Shown piece by piece: positions 22,421 through 32,502 of a DNA stretch of 64,000 nt (its first letter is position 1; every line of letters starts with the position of its first letter). Position numbers and translations under genes: made by a program. Source of the stretch: an uncultured Lachnospiraceae bacterium (GTDB taxonomy: Bacteria > Bacillota > Clostridia > Lachnospirales > Lachnospiraceae); assembly GCA_946546945.1 (NCBI GenBank), contig CAMNOU010000002.1:1-64000 (forward strand), in the 5' to 3' direction. Below the pieces are notes generated by a model. The model did not search any database. It was not told where the DNA came from and saw only the letters and a program-made list of their open reading frames with translations.

Positions 22421-24463
22421 ATGAATCAGGACATTAAGCTGAAGGGAAAACTGAAGAATTATATCCGCATGCCGCTGTATATGACGATTTTGTTCGCCGC
22501 ACTCAATGCCTGGATCTATTTTCTGAACATCCAGGCCGGACTGATGTGCTCGGTTTTTGTCGCTTTTTATTTCGTAGTGGTTCTTTTCATGTACCGGAGG
22601 AACCGTGTGACGATCCTGAATGAAATGATTGATTTTGCTACGCAGTACGGGACTGTCCAGCGCAGACTGTTAGAGGAGTTTGAGATTCCCTATGCGATCC
22701 TGGATCAGGCCGGCAGACTGATGTGGATGAATTCCAGGTTCCGGGAGGTCGTGCAGAAAGATAAGAATTACCATAAGTCTATTGCGACGATCTTTCCCCA
22801 GATCACCCGGGAGCAGATTGACAAAGCGGATGTCGTCAATCTGAAAGTCTATCGGGAAGAGCGCATCTACCGGGCGAACATCAGCAAGATTTATTTCTCT
22901 GAGATGATGAAGGAAAGCGAGAGCATTGAGACCCGGGATGAGACACAGTTCCTTACGGTCATTTATCTGTTCGACGAGACTCTGCTGAACCGTTATCTCC
23001 GGGAGAAGCAGGAGATGCAGATGGTTTCTGCTCTGGTCTATATCGATAATTATGATGAAGTGATGGAAAACGTGGAAGAGGTCAAACAGTCTCTTCTGAT
23101 TGCGCTGGTCGACCGGAAAGTAAACAAGTTCTTCTCCTCCCAGGGAGGACTGGTCAAGAAGACGGAGAATGATAAATACTTTGTTGTCTTCCCGCATAAG
23201 GCGCTGGATGCGATGGCGAAGGATAATTTCAGCCTGCTGGAGGAAGTCAAGAACCTGAAGGTCGGCAACGAGATGTCTGTCACATTGAGTATTGGTATTG
23301 GCGATGTGGGAAGCGACTATGCAAAGAATTACGGTTATTCCCGCATGGCGATCGATCTGGCTCTGGGCCGCGGCGGCGACCAGGCGATCATCAAGACAAA
23401 AGAAAAGACCTGGTACTATGGCGGGAACAGCCGGCAGGTTGAAAAGACGACGCGGGTGAAGGCGAGGGTAAAAGCCCTGGCTCTCCGGGAAATCATGATC
23501 AGCAGAGATAAGTTTTATATTATGGGACATCGCATTGCGGACGTGGATTCTTTCGGAGCCGCTGTCGGGATATACTGCGCGGCGCGCCAGCTTGGGAAAA
23601 AGGCCCATATCGTGATCGATACAGTCAACACATCTCTGCGTCCGATCAGGGAATGTTTTTCCGAGGAACACGGATATCCGGCCGACATGATGATTTCGAG
23701 CGAAGAGGCGCTGGGAAGTATCGATTCCCATTCGGCGCTCGTGGTTGTCGATACGAACCGTCCCTCCTATACCGAGAGCCCCGAATTGCTGTCGAAGGCG
23801 AAGACCATCGTAGTTTTCGATCATCACCGGCAGGGGGAGGAGATTATCAAAAACCCCGATCTGTCCTACATTGAACCGTATGCTTCTTCGGCATGTGAGA
23901 TGATCGCCGAGGTGCTGCAGTATTTCGATGAGGATATCAAACTGTCGGCCATGGAGGCGGACGCGATCTATGCCGGTATCCTGATCGATACCAACAATTT
24001 CATGTCCAAGACCGGCGTGCGCACCTTTGAGGCAGCCGCATATCTGAGACGCTGCGGCGCGGAAGTGACACGAGTCAGAAAACTGCTTAGAAACGATATG
24101 AATGCCTATAAAGCAAAGGCGGAGGCTGTGCGCCACGCGGAAGTATACCGCGGATCCTTTGCGATCAGCATCTGCCCGGCAGACAATATAGAAAGTCCGA
24201 CAGTCGCATGCGCACAGGCAGCGAATGAGCTGTTGAATGTTATTGGAATCAAGGCATCTTTTGTGCTTACGGAATATAACGGAAAGATTTATATCAGTGC
24301 CCGCTCGATCGATGAGATCAATGTTCAGCAGATCATGGAACGTCTGGGCGGCGGCGGTCATTTGACGTCTGCGGGAGCCCAGCTTACCGGCTGTACGCTT
24401 CTGGAGGCCAGACAGATCATTGAACGGGCATTGGATGAGATATTAAAAGGAGGTATCAGCTAA
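22421..24463 (+). CDS. gdpP: cyclic-di-AMP phosphodiesterase GdpP
   Basis: 680 aa. Hydrolyses c-di-AMP to pApA, setting turgor and wall homeostasis. Two N-terminal membrane helices (about 17-57), a PAS-like domain (about 65-150), a degenerate GGDEF domain (about 170-300), then the DHH domain with [12 protein letters not shown] (His370, Asp374, Asp376), the DHH triplet at 467-469 and [13 protein letters not shown]1 domain ends in [10 protein letters not shown] (near 643). All metal-binding motifs are intact. Position directly before rplI and dnaB is the conserved Firmicute order; the gap to rplI is 2 bases. Confidence 0.96.
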   Translation: MNQDIKLKGKLKNYIRMPLYMTILFAALNAWIYFLNIQAGLMCSVFVAFYFVVVLFMYRRNRVTILNEMIDFATQYGTVQRRLLEEFEIPYAILDQAGRLMWMNSRFREVVQKDKNYHKSIATIFPQITREQIDKADVVNLKVYREERIYRANISKIYFSEMMKESESIETRDETQFLTVIYLFDETLLNRYLREKQEMQMVSALVYIDNYDEVMENVEEVKQSLLIALVDRKVNKFFSSQGGLVKKTENDKYFVVFPHKALDAMAKDNFSLLEEVKNLKVGNEMSVTLSIGIGDVGSDYAKNYGYSRMAIDLALGRGGDQAIIKTKEKTWYYGGNSRQVEKTTRVKARVKALALREIMISRDKFYIMGHRIADVDSFGAAVGIYCAARQLGKKAHIVIDTVNTSLRPIRECFSEEHGYPADMMISSEEALGSIDSHSALVVVDTNRPSYTESPELLSKAKTIVVFDHHRQGEEIIKNPDLSYIEPYASSACEMIAEVLQYFDEDIKLSAMEADAIYAGILIDTNNFMSKTGVRTFEAAAYLRRCGAEVTRVRKLLRNDMNAYKAKAEAVRHAEVYRGSFAISICPADNIESPTVACAQAANELLNVIGIKASFVLTEYNGKIYISARSIDEINVQQIMERLGGGGHLTSAGAQLTGCTLLEARQIIERALDEILKGGIS

Positions 24464-24465
24464 TC

Positions 24466-24912
24466 ATGCAGGTCATATTATTACAGGATGTAAAGTCCCT
24501 TGGGAAGAAGGGAGATATTGTTAAGGTCAGTGACGGATATGCCAGAAATATGATTTTGCCGAAGAAGCTTGGCGTTGAGGCTACGGGAAAGAATCTGAAT
24601 GATCTGAAACTGCAGAATCAGCATGCAGAAAAGCTCGAAAAAGAGAGACTGGAAGCGGCAAAGCAGCTTGCGAAAGACCTCGAGGACAAGATCGTTGAGG
24701 TTCAGATCAAGGCCGGAGAAGGAGGCCGCACATTCGGATCTGTTTCCACGAAGGAGATTTCCGCGGCTGTAAAACAGCAGCTCGGGCTGGATCTTGACAA
24801 GAAAAAAATGGTTCTTGCGGATCCGATCAAAGCGCTGGGCATGTATGAAGTGGGCATTAAGCTTCATCCGCAGGTGACGGGGATGCTCCGGGTAAAAGTC
24901 ACAGAGGCATAG
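24466..24912 (+). CDS. rplI: 50S ribosomal protein L9
   Basis: 148 aa. N-terminal RNA-binding domain ([28 protein letters not shown]..), the long central helix ([17 protein letters not shown]) and the C-terminal domain. AAAGGAGG ribosome site lies inside the gdpP end, so the two are cotranscribed. Confidence 0.97.
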   Translation: MQVILLQDVKSLGKKGDIVKVSDGYARNMILPKKLGVEATGKNLNDLKLQNQHAEKLEKERLEAAKQLAKDLEDKIVEVQIKAGEGGRTFGSVSTKEISAAVKQQLGLDLDKKKMVLADPIKALGMYEVGIKLHPQVTGMLRVKVTEA

Positions 24913-24964
24913 AAAACGGCCGGCCTGAATACAGATGGAAGGGGCCGGATACGGAGGAAAAGTC

Positions 24965-26293
24965 ATGGATGAAGCGGTAATCAAACGGATCATGCCCCAT
25001 AGCCTGGAAGCAGAACAGTCTGTCATTGGCTCCATGATTATGGACCGGGACGCGATTCTGACAGCTTCCGACCTGCTGGTAAAAGACGACTTCTATCATC
25101 AGCAGTATGGTATATTGTTTGAGACAATTACAGAACTTTTTAATAATGGCGACGCAGTTGATCTGGTTACACTTCAGAACCGCCTGCGGGAAAAAAATGT
25201 CCCGCCGGAAATCAGCAGTCTTGAGTATGCGGCAGATCTGGTCGCGGCGGTCCCGACTTCGGCGAATGTAAAATATTACGCCCGGATCGTACAGGAAAAA
25301 GCTGTCCTGCGCAAGCTGATCCGCATCAATGAGCAGATCGCAGACAACTGCTATCTGGACAATGAGAGTCTGGACACGATACTGGAAGATACGGAAAAGA
25401 AGGTATTCGGCCTTCTTCAGAGCCGGACGGCGGGAGATTACGTGCCGATCCGGGATGTGGTCCTGCGTGCGCTGGACCGCATAGAGCAGGCGTCAAAGAC
25501 GCAGGGGACCGTAACCGGTATTCCTACCGGCTTTGTGGATCTGGATTATAAGCTTTCCGGTCTGCAGCCGTCGGACCTGATCCTGGTGGCGGCCCGCCCG
25601 TCAATGGGGAAGACCGCGCTTGTGCTGAATATCGCTCAGTATGTTGCTTTTCATGAGAATCTGCCGACGGCGATTTTCAGCCTGGAAATGTCGAAGGAAC
25701 AGCTGGTCAATCGTCTTTTTGCCCTGGAATCCAGAGTTGACGCGCAGCTTCTGCGCTCGGGAAATCTTTCGGATGCAGACTGGGAAAAGCTGATTGAGGG
25801 TGCCGGAACCATCGGCAATTCCTCCCTCATCATTGACGACACCCCGGGTATTTCCATCTCAGAACTCAGGAGCAAGTGCCGCAAGTATAAACTGGAGCAC
25901 GGATTGAGTCTGATTATTATTGACTATCTGCAGCTGATGTCCGGTTCAGGGCGGTCGGATTCCAGGCAGCAGGAGATCTCAGATATCTCCCGTTCGCTGA
26001 AACAGGTGGCCAGGGAGCTGAATGTGCCTGTCATCGCGCTTTCCCAGCTCTCCAGACAGGTGGAACAGAGGCCGGATCACAGACCGATGCTGTCTGACCT
26101 GAGAGAGTCCGGCGCAATCGAGCAGGATGCCGACGTCGTTATGTTCATTTACCGTGACGATTATTATAACAAGGATTCAGAGCAAAAGGGGATTGCGGAG
26201 ATCATCATTGCAAAACAGAGAAACGGCCCGATCGGGACGGTCAATCTTGTATGGATGCCGCAGTATACAAAGTTTGCAAATCTGGAAAAATAA
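24965..26293 (+). CDS. dnaB: replicative DNA helicase DnaB
   Basis: 442 aa. N-terminal primase-interacting domain (LEAEQSVIGSMIMD..), linker, and RecA-type helicase domain with Walker A ARPSMGKTA, H2 FSLEMSKEQL, H3 IIIDYLQLM and H4 LRESGAIEQDADVVMFI. It is the hexameric 5'-3' helicase of the replication fork. Start at 24965 is set by CGGAGGA; an in-frame ATG at 24935 lacks a site. The DnaI- and DnaD-like loader genes are at 30.2-32.3 kb. Confidence 0.97.
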   Translation: MDEAVIKRIMPHSLEAEQSVIGSMIMDRDAILTASDLLVKDDFYHQQYGILFETITELFNNGDAVDLVTLQNRLREKNVPPEISSLEYAADLVAAVPTSANVKYYARIVQEKAVLRKLIRINEQIADNCYLDNESLDTILEDTEKKVFGLLQSRTAGDYVPIRDVVLRALDRIEQASKTQGTVTGIPTGFVDLDYKLSGLQPSDLILVAARPSMGKTALVLNIAQYVAFHENLPTAIFSLEMSKEQLVNRLFALESRVDAQLLRSGNLSDADWEKLIEGAGTIGNSSLIIDDTPGISISELRSKCRKYKLEHGLSLIIIDYLQLMSGSGRSDSRQQEISDISRSLKQVARELNVPVIALSQLSRQVEQRPDHRPMLSDLRESGAIEQDADVVMFIYRDDYYNKDSEQKGIAEIIIAKQRNGPIGTVNLVWMPQYTKFANLEK

Positions 26294-26301
26294 TGTATAA
26301 T
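26274..26301 (+). promoter_or_regulatory. promoter of the DtxR-like regulator
   Basis: TTGCAA, 16-base spacer, TATAAT. It overlaps the last codons of dnaB and lies 45 bases before the regulator start. Confidence 0.65.
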
Positions 26302-26345
26302 GAGTTACAGAAGATTAACTTCAGGATGAGAAGGAGGTATAAAAT

Positions 26346-26720
26346 ATGCAGATACATCAATCAGCAGAAGATTACTTGGAGTGCATTTTAAAACTGAGCA
26401 AGATCAGACCGGTTGTCCGTTCCATTGACATCGCTACTGAGATGAATTATTCAAAACCCAGCATCAGTGTCGCGATGAAGAACCTGCGGCTGAACGGGTA
26501 TATCAATGTAGATGAGAGCGGCTTTATCACACTGACAGAGAGCGGGATGGAGATCGCGTCAAGTATTTATGAACGGCATCTGCTTTTGAGAAAATGGCTC
26601 GTGTATCTGGGGGTTGACGAGAAAATAGCTGAGGATGATGCCTGCAAGATCGAGCATAATCTGAGCAAAGAAACTTTTGCGGTTCTGAAAGATCATATTA
26701 ACCAATGCATGAGTGAATAA
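26346..26720 (+). CDS. DtxR/MntR-type metal-dependent regulator
   Basis: 124 aa. An N-terminal winged helix (SAEDYLECILKL..VRSIDIATEMNYSKPSISVAMKNLRLNGYI) and a dimerisation domain with the metal-ligand pattern ERHLLLRKWL, DACKIEH. It lacks the C-terminal SH3-like domain, as in MntR-size members. Likely senses Mn(II) or Fe(II); no transporter gene is adjacent. RBS AAGGAGG. Confidence 0.88.
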   Translation: MQIHQSAEDYLECILKLSKIRPVVRSIDIATEMNYSKPSISVAMKNLRLNGYINVDESGFITLTESGMEIASSIYERHLLLRKWLVYLGVDEKIAEDDACKIEHNLSKETFAVLKDHINQCMSE

Positions 26721-26796
26721 GACTGGCTGCAATATGAAACTTTATTTGATGAATGTTTCATAATCGGGGTTTTTATGATGAGCGTATTCCGAAAAA

Positions 26797-26845
26797 GGCA
26801 GTGGCGGCGAAGAAGGAACGGATTTCGCTGCCGCTGTCTTTTTAT
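26797..26845 (+). terminator. terminator after the DtxR-like gene
   Basis: GGCAGTGGCGGCGA (26797-26810) pairs over 14 bases, with G-T pairs, with TCGCTGCCGCTGTC (26825-26838), followed by TTTTTA. The rest of 26721-26950 shows no gene. Confidence 0.85.
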
Positions 26846-26950
26846 TGTTAAACATGTATAAAAAATGCATAAATAATTGTGCAGAAAGCAGGATTCTCTT
26901 AGGGAATGCTACAAAAACACACAATTTCTACACGTTAGCGCAGAAAAGTG

Positions 26951-26979
26951 TTGCACAAATCTGTAATTCATAATAAAAT
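26951..26979 (+). promoter_or_regulatory. promoter of gdhA
   Basis: TTGCAC, 17-base spacer, TAAAAT, 39 bases before the start codon. Confidence 0.7.
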
Positions 26980-26981
26980 AG

Positions 26982-28352
<1,371 letters not shown>

Positions 28353-28367
28353 CAGAAAACATTCTTT

Positions 28368-28400
28368 CAACAGGACAGAGGCATCCTCTGTCCTGTTGTT
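28368..28400 (+). terminator. terminator-like hairpin after gdhA
   Basis: 14-bp perfect stem CAACAGGACAGAGG / CCTCTGTCCTGTTG with a 3-base loop; only a short T tail follows. Confidence 0.65.
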
Positions 28401-28556
28401 AAAGTGCATAATAAAAAGTTAAAAAAAGTACATGCTTCGTTGAAAATAACAGTTTTCTCAAAATCTCCTTGTCAAAACTGCAAAATGGCGATAAAGTATA
28501 ATTCAGTGGTAAGGAGCAAAGACTGATACTTACTATTCAACGGAGGTTATAGACGA

Positions 28557-28811
28557 ATGAACAAAAAAGAGGTTGTTATCGCAGATGTTGCCCGGAGATA
28601 TCATAATCCGATTGCAGAGCTGGTTCAGCTGGCCTGCCAGTTTACGAGCGCGATATTTCTTGTCAGCGGCAGTCACCGGATCAATGCAAAAAGCATTATG
28701 GGCATTATGGCACTCAATCCGTGCAAGGGTAAGAAAGTCCTGATTGAAGCAGAGGGCGAGGATGAGGACTCCGCCTGCGAGGCAATGGAAAACTTTCTGT
28801 TGTGCAGGTAA
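28557..28811 (+). CDS. HPr-like phosphocarrier family protein with altered active site
   Basis: 84 aa, HPr fold. The Ser46 region is conserved (NAKSIMGIMAL), as is the overall length. The active-site loop reads RRYHNPIAELVQLA where HPr has GLHARPA: the histidine is kept, but the following Ala-Arg-Pro is Asn-Pro-Ile, so the Arg that supports phosphotransfer is absent. It may be a regulatory paralogue rather than a sugar-PTS phosphocarrier. Alternatively it is a weak phosphoacceptor. It stands alone, with a CGGAGG ribosome site and a terminator after it. Confidence 0.85.
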   Translation: MNKKEVVIADVARRYHNPIAELVQLACQFTSAIFLVSGSHRINAKSIMGIMALNPCKGKKVLIEAEGEDEDSACEAMENFLLCR

Positions 28812-28835
28812 GTGAAAAGTATTGAAATAACAGTA

Positions 28836-28867
28836 AAAACGGCATCGGTTCTCCGATGCCGTTTTGA
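28836..28867. terminator. bidirectional terminator between HPr-like and prs genes
   Basis: AAAACGGCATCGG pairs with CCGATGCCGTTTT around TTCT; it serves both convergent genes. Confidence 0.88.
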
Positions 28868-28900
28868 TTTTAAAGAAATGTTTTTCTGAATATCCGCGGG

Positions 28901-30094
28901 TTAGTCCAGATCAGAGATTTCCTGATCCTCTTTGTAAGCTTTTACCAGAGTTTTGATGCGGTTATAAGGGAGAAGAAGATCACTGATCGAAGCGTCATGG
29001 TTGAGCGTATCAATAATATAGGCAATATATTTACTCATGTCGCAGCTGATAAAGTAATCTCTGGACAGCAGCTCCGGTGACTGGTAGGTCAGGTTGGTGC
29101 ATACGACCTTATAAATCAGACCATCAGCAACCGCCTGATCGAATTTGTCCAGTCCGTTCGTGAAAAGTCCGAAGGTGGCGATGACAAAGATGCGGCCGGC
29201 GTTTCTATTTTTCAGTTCCCGTGCAACGTCGATCATGCTTCCGCCGGAGGAGATCATATCGTCAATCACCCATACGTCTTTGCCATTCAGAGAGGAACCG
29301 AGAAACTCATGAGCGACGATCGGATTGGATCCGTCCACGACTTTGCTGTAATCACGCCGTTTATAGAACATTCCCATGTCTACGCCCAGAACACTTGCCA
29401 GAAATACGGCGCGTTCCGTGGCGCCCTCGTCCGGGCTGATGATCATGAGATGATCATTATCTACTTTGATGTCTTTGCACGATCCCAGAATGCCTTTTAC
29501 AAACTGGTAAGCGGGACTTACGCTCTCAAATCCCTTCAGGGGGATCGAATTCAGAACCCGCGGGTCATGGGCATCAAAGGTGATGATGTTATCCACACCC
29601 ATATCGGCCAGTTCCTGAAGTGCCAGTGCGCAGTCCATGGATTCTCTGGCGGTGCGTCTGTGCTGGCGGCTTTCATATAAGAAGGGCATAATTACATTGA
29701 TTCGTCTCGCTTTTCCGCAGGCAGCGGCGATGATTCGTTTCAGATCCTGAAAATGATCATCCGGAGACATATGATTCTCCAGACCGAAGAGTTTGTAGGT
29801 CAGGCTGTAATTGGTGACATCGACAATCAGGAAAAGGTCACAGCCGCGAATGCTCTCATTGATCCTTCCCTTTGCCTCGCCGCTGCCGAAACGGGGGCAG
29901 GATGCGTCAATGATGTACGTGTCGCGCATATAACCGCGGAATGTAATGTCATCCTCGTGTTCGTGCTCCCGGACTGTACGCCATTTGATAAGATATTTAT
30001 CAATTTCCTGTCCCATTTCCCTGCAGCTCTCGAGGGGGATGATGCCCAGAGAACCTACGGGTATAGAGTCTAAGTTTCTTTTGTCATCATGCAT
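28901..30094 (-). CDS. prs: ribose-phosphate pyrophosphokinase (PRPP synthase), long form
   Basis: 397 aa; makes PRPP from ribose-5-phosphate and ATP for nucleotide, His, Trp and NAD synthesis. The catalytic loop YKRRDYS, the PRPP loop WVIDDMISSGGSM and the Mg/ATP region (FDAHDPRV) are present. It is about 80 residues longer than ordinary Prs (about 315), with an extended N-terminus (GYMRDTYIIDASCPRFGSGEAKGR). I recall such long forms in Clostridia. RBS GGGAGGA. Confidence 0.9.
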   Translation of the reverse strand: MHDDKRNLDSIPVGSLGIIPLESCREMGQEIDKYLIKWRTVREHEHEDDITFRGYMRDTYIIDASCPRFGSGEAKGRINESIRGCDLFLIVDVTNYSLTYKLFGLENHMSPDDHFQDLKRIIAAACGKARRINVIMPFLYESRQHRRTARESMDCALALQELADMGVDNIITFDAHDPRVLNSIPLKGFESVSPAYQFVKGILGSCKDIKVDNDHLMIISPDEGATERAVFLASVLGVDMGMFYKRRDYSKVVDGSNPIVAHEFLGSSLNGKDVWVIDDMISSGGSMIDVARELKNRNAGRIFVIATFGLFTNGLDKFDQAVADGLIYKVVCTNLTYQSPELLSRDYFISCDMSKYIAYIIDTLNHDASISDLLLPYNRIKTLVKAYKEDQEISDLD

Positions 30095-30150
30095 TGGAAT
30101 AGTTCCTCCCTAAATCTTTTTTACTTTAGTTAAAGCTTAATGGCACAACG

Positions 30151-30179
30151 ATTATAGCATTCATTTTGCCATGGTACAA
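30151..30179 (-). promoter_or_regulatory. promoter of prs
   Basis: Minus strand: TTGTAC, 17-base spacer, TATAAT preceded by TGC (also an extended -10). It lies 57 bases before the start codon. Confidence 0.75.
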
Positions 30180-30203
30180 GTCAATATCCGTGAAAAACCG
30201 GAA

Positions 30204-31193
30204 TTATTGTTTCCCTGCAAGGCGTTTTTGCACACGGATATCCCGCCCGAACAGATGCAGGAGGATATAATTGCTTGTAATCCTGGAATAGACCCTCTCT
30301 GAGTAGATGGATGAGATTCCGTTCAAATCAAGATTGCTGGAGATCAGCGTTGATTTTTGCCGGAGGATCCGTTCGTTGATGCAGGTAAACAGCTGGGAAG
30401 CAGAGAAGGCATTTGACAGCTCTGTACCCAGGTCGTCAATAATCAGTAAGTCACATTCATAAATGTTTTTGATATCCGGTCCTGCATTCCCGTTTTTCCG
30501 AAAGGCGTGCTCGGCAAGAAGGTCGAAAAGCTGTCCCGCGGAAAAATAGATCACAGAGTGACCGGTATCCAGAAGCTCCTTTGCGATACAGTTGGACAGG
30601 AAGGTTTTCCCGACTCCCGTATCGCCGAACAGCAGAATATTTTCGAAGGATGTATCAAATTGCTCTGTGAAGCGGCGGCATGCTGCCCAGGCGTTTCTGG
30701 CAGCCGCGAGAGAAGAAATATTCAGAAGCGGATCGGTAATCCCGTCGTCATACCAGTCGAAAGAAAAGGAGTCAAAGTTCTCCTCTTTTAACCGGCCGGA
30801 AAGATTGGACTGACGGTAGACCAGATCAATGCACGCCTGTTTCAGGCAATGGCATTTCTGATTGCCGATATAGCCGGTATCCTGACAATCCGGACAGTCA
30901 TAAGGCGGATCAAAATAATCCGCCGGATATCCGAGAGAGCGCAGAATGCCGGATTTTTTTGCGGAAAGCGCCGCAATCTGCTCTTTGTAACCGCGAAGCG
31001 CCCCGCTGTTTCCCGAAAGGAGCTCGCGTGCTCTGGCAACGCTGACGGAGGCAATCTCCCTGTCGATTCCGGATAATTCAGAGGTGCGTTCTGCAACCTC
31101 TGCCCGCCGTGAAGCGATCAGATGCTGCCTTTTTAATTGTTTCTCCTGGTAGGAGCGCATGATTTCATCGTATTGTGTGTTGGTCAGTGCCAT
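30204..31193 (-). CDS. DnaI/DnaC-type helicase loader ATPase
   Basis: 329 aa. N-terminal helical part (about 1-90), a zinc-binding-like Cys group (CPDC at 100/103, CHC at 114/116) as in DnaI, then an AAA+ domain with Walker A GDTGVGKT (190-197), Walker B LLIIDDLGTE and the sensor LISSNLDL. It loads the DnaB helicase on DNA. The ATG at 31193 follows AAAGG; the in-frame ATG at 31214 has no site. Follows the DnaD-like gene on the same strand after 29 bases. Confidence 0.9.
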   Translation of the reverse strand: MALTNTQYDEIMRSYQEKQLKRQHLIASRRAEVAERTSELSGIDREIASVSVARARELLSGNSGALRGYKEQIAALSAKKSGILRSLGYPADYFDPPYDCPDCQDTGYIGNQKCHCLKQACIDLVYRQSNLSGRLKEENFDSFSFDWYDDGITDPLLNISSLAAARNAWAACRRFTEQFDTSFENILLFGDTGVGKTFLSNCIAKELLDTGHSVIYFSAGQLFDLLAEHAFRKNGNAGPDIKNIYECDLLIIDDLGTELSNAFSASQLFTCINERILRQKSTLISSNLDLNGISSIYSERVYSRITSNYILLHLFGRDIRVQKRLAGKQ

Positions 31194-31222
31194 GAAAATG
31201 CCTTTCTGCAGCATGAAAATGT

Positions 31223-32311
31223 TCAGGATTCCGTTGAGTTGAGATAGGAATTCTGAAGCAGCATCTGCTGAATATCATCCTGATTCTTTTCACGCTGTTT
31301 GAAATTGATAAAGCGGTTGGGCGTGCCGGAGGACGGTGTCCTGGTACGTTTTGACTGCTGTATTTTCTGATAGGATTCATCCGCCTTCCTCACGTCTTCC
31401 GGCGTACGGATGCCCTGTTTGTGCCAGTTCTCCAGTATGGAATTGGCATATCCGAAACTGGGCTCATGGATGGCGCGGATCGTGCGGCTGCACGCCTCGG
31501 AGATCAGCTCCGCGGAAAATCCCATTTTTGCAGTCCATGTATGTAAATAACTGGTCTCAGAAGGAATCAGATTCCGGCCGCGGATGCCGAAGGCTTTCAT
31601 CACGGCATAATAGACAGCAGAACGCTGATTCATGAGATCTTTGGCAGCTTCTACTGTGCGGATTTCTCTGGCAGCAAAATCTTCTGCGATACGGTTCATA
31701 TAGTGCAGGCTGGTATGGCCCTTTGCCACACTGTTCTCGATCAGAAACTCGATCAGCTCTGCCGGGAAGCGGAAATCGTCATACCAGAAGAACAGGATAT
31801 TCAGATCGGACTGGTTTAAGGTCCGGCCAAGATACTGCTCGGTGATAAATACGAGTTCCCGGATGTCTTCTCTGGAACAGAATTCCTCCATCCTGTCTGC
31901 GGCGGGGGAGTTCCCTTTGGAACTGTCCTGTACGGCCTGAATAAACTGATCGGCTGTCCCGCCGGCTGAATCCTGTCCGGCATCCTCCCGGCGTATGCCG
32001 CATGGCGCGTGCACCGCATCGGTCAGAAAACAGATGCCCGAAAGATTCCTGTTCTCATCGTACTCCAGGCGGAACAGGCGCAGCTTTTCCCAGTATTTTA
32101 AGGCACGCAGAATATCCCTCTCCGTGCAGTCAAAATGATCAGCGATCTGTGCAAGGGAAAAATTGTGATCAAACTGGCTGATGCTCCGGAGCAGATACAG
32201 GTATACTTTGACATATTCTCCGTTGGCCTGCGTCATATATTCGTCTATAAAAAGATTCGGTACATAAGTAGCCGTTGCCGGCTGTTCGTTATATAAAGTA
32301 ATTGTTGCCAT
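31223..32311 (-). CDS. DnaD-domain replication protein
   Basis: 362 aa. N-terminal winged-helix-like part (FSLAQIADHFDCTERDILRALKYWEKL) and a DnaD/DnaB2 domain (about 180-260; LNQSDLNILFFWYDDF..). A second DnaD-like segment (about 270-320) ends with a basic tail. It helps remodel the origin and recruit the DnaI-DnaB complex encoded next to it. Translation is placed at ATG 32311 (ATGGCAACA) with GAGAGAG upstream; longer in-frame starts up to 32440 would add an implausible hydrophobic lead. Confidence 0.87.
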   Translation of the reverse strand: MATITLYNEQPATATYVPNLFIDEYMTQANGEYVKVYLYLLRSISQFDHNFSLAQIADHFDCTERDILRALKYWEKLRLFRLEYDENRNLSGICFLTDAVHAPCGIRREDAGQDSAGGTADQFIQAVQDSSKGNSPAADRMEEFCSREDIRELVFITEQYLGRTLNQSDLNILFFWYDDFRFPAELIEFLIENSVAKGHTSLHYMNRIAEDFAAREIRTVEAAKDLMNQRSAVYYAVMKAFGIRGRNLIPSETSYLHTWTAKMGFSAELISEACSRTIRAIHEPSFGYANSILENWHKQGIRTPEDVRKADESYQKIQQSKRTRTPSSGTPNRFINFKQREKNQDDIQQMLLQNSYLNSTES

Positions 32312-32344
32312 CTTCATCATCTCTCTCACAAGTGTACATACATT

Positions 32345-32353
32345 ACTATAGCA
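32345..32353 (-). promoter_or_regulatory. extended -10 promoter for the dnaD-dnaI pair
   Basis: Minus strand TGCTATAGT, an extended -10 (TGnTATAGT) 34 bases before the start codon; the -35 region (TTCTCT at 17 bases) is poor. Confidence 0.45.
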
Positions 32354-32450
32354 TAGGAAAATCCAAAAGAGAAGGAAAAGATACCCACACCAAATGGTGG
32401 ACAACCTGTGAACAGCAGTGTTGAATTGTGGAAAAATCAAGAAGAAAAAA

Positions 32451-32497
32451 CAGTGTATTGTGAAAAAAATGATGATTTTTCATGCAATACACTGTTT
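32451..32497 (-). terminator. terminator after murC
   Basis: CAGTGTATTG pairs with CAATACACTG (32451-32460 with 32485-32494); the minus strand continues with TTTTTTC. An inner A-rich/T-rich pairing extends the stem. Confidence 0.8.
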
Positions 32498-32502
32498 TTG
32501 GG

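Noticed and set aside
22670-24361. 563-codon open frame on the minus strand
   Set aside because: Exact shadow of gdpP, which has all family motifs; the antisense product has no recognisable domain and no ribosome site.
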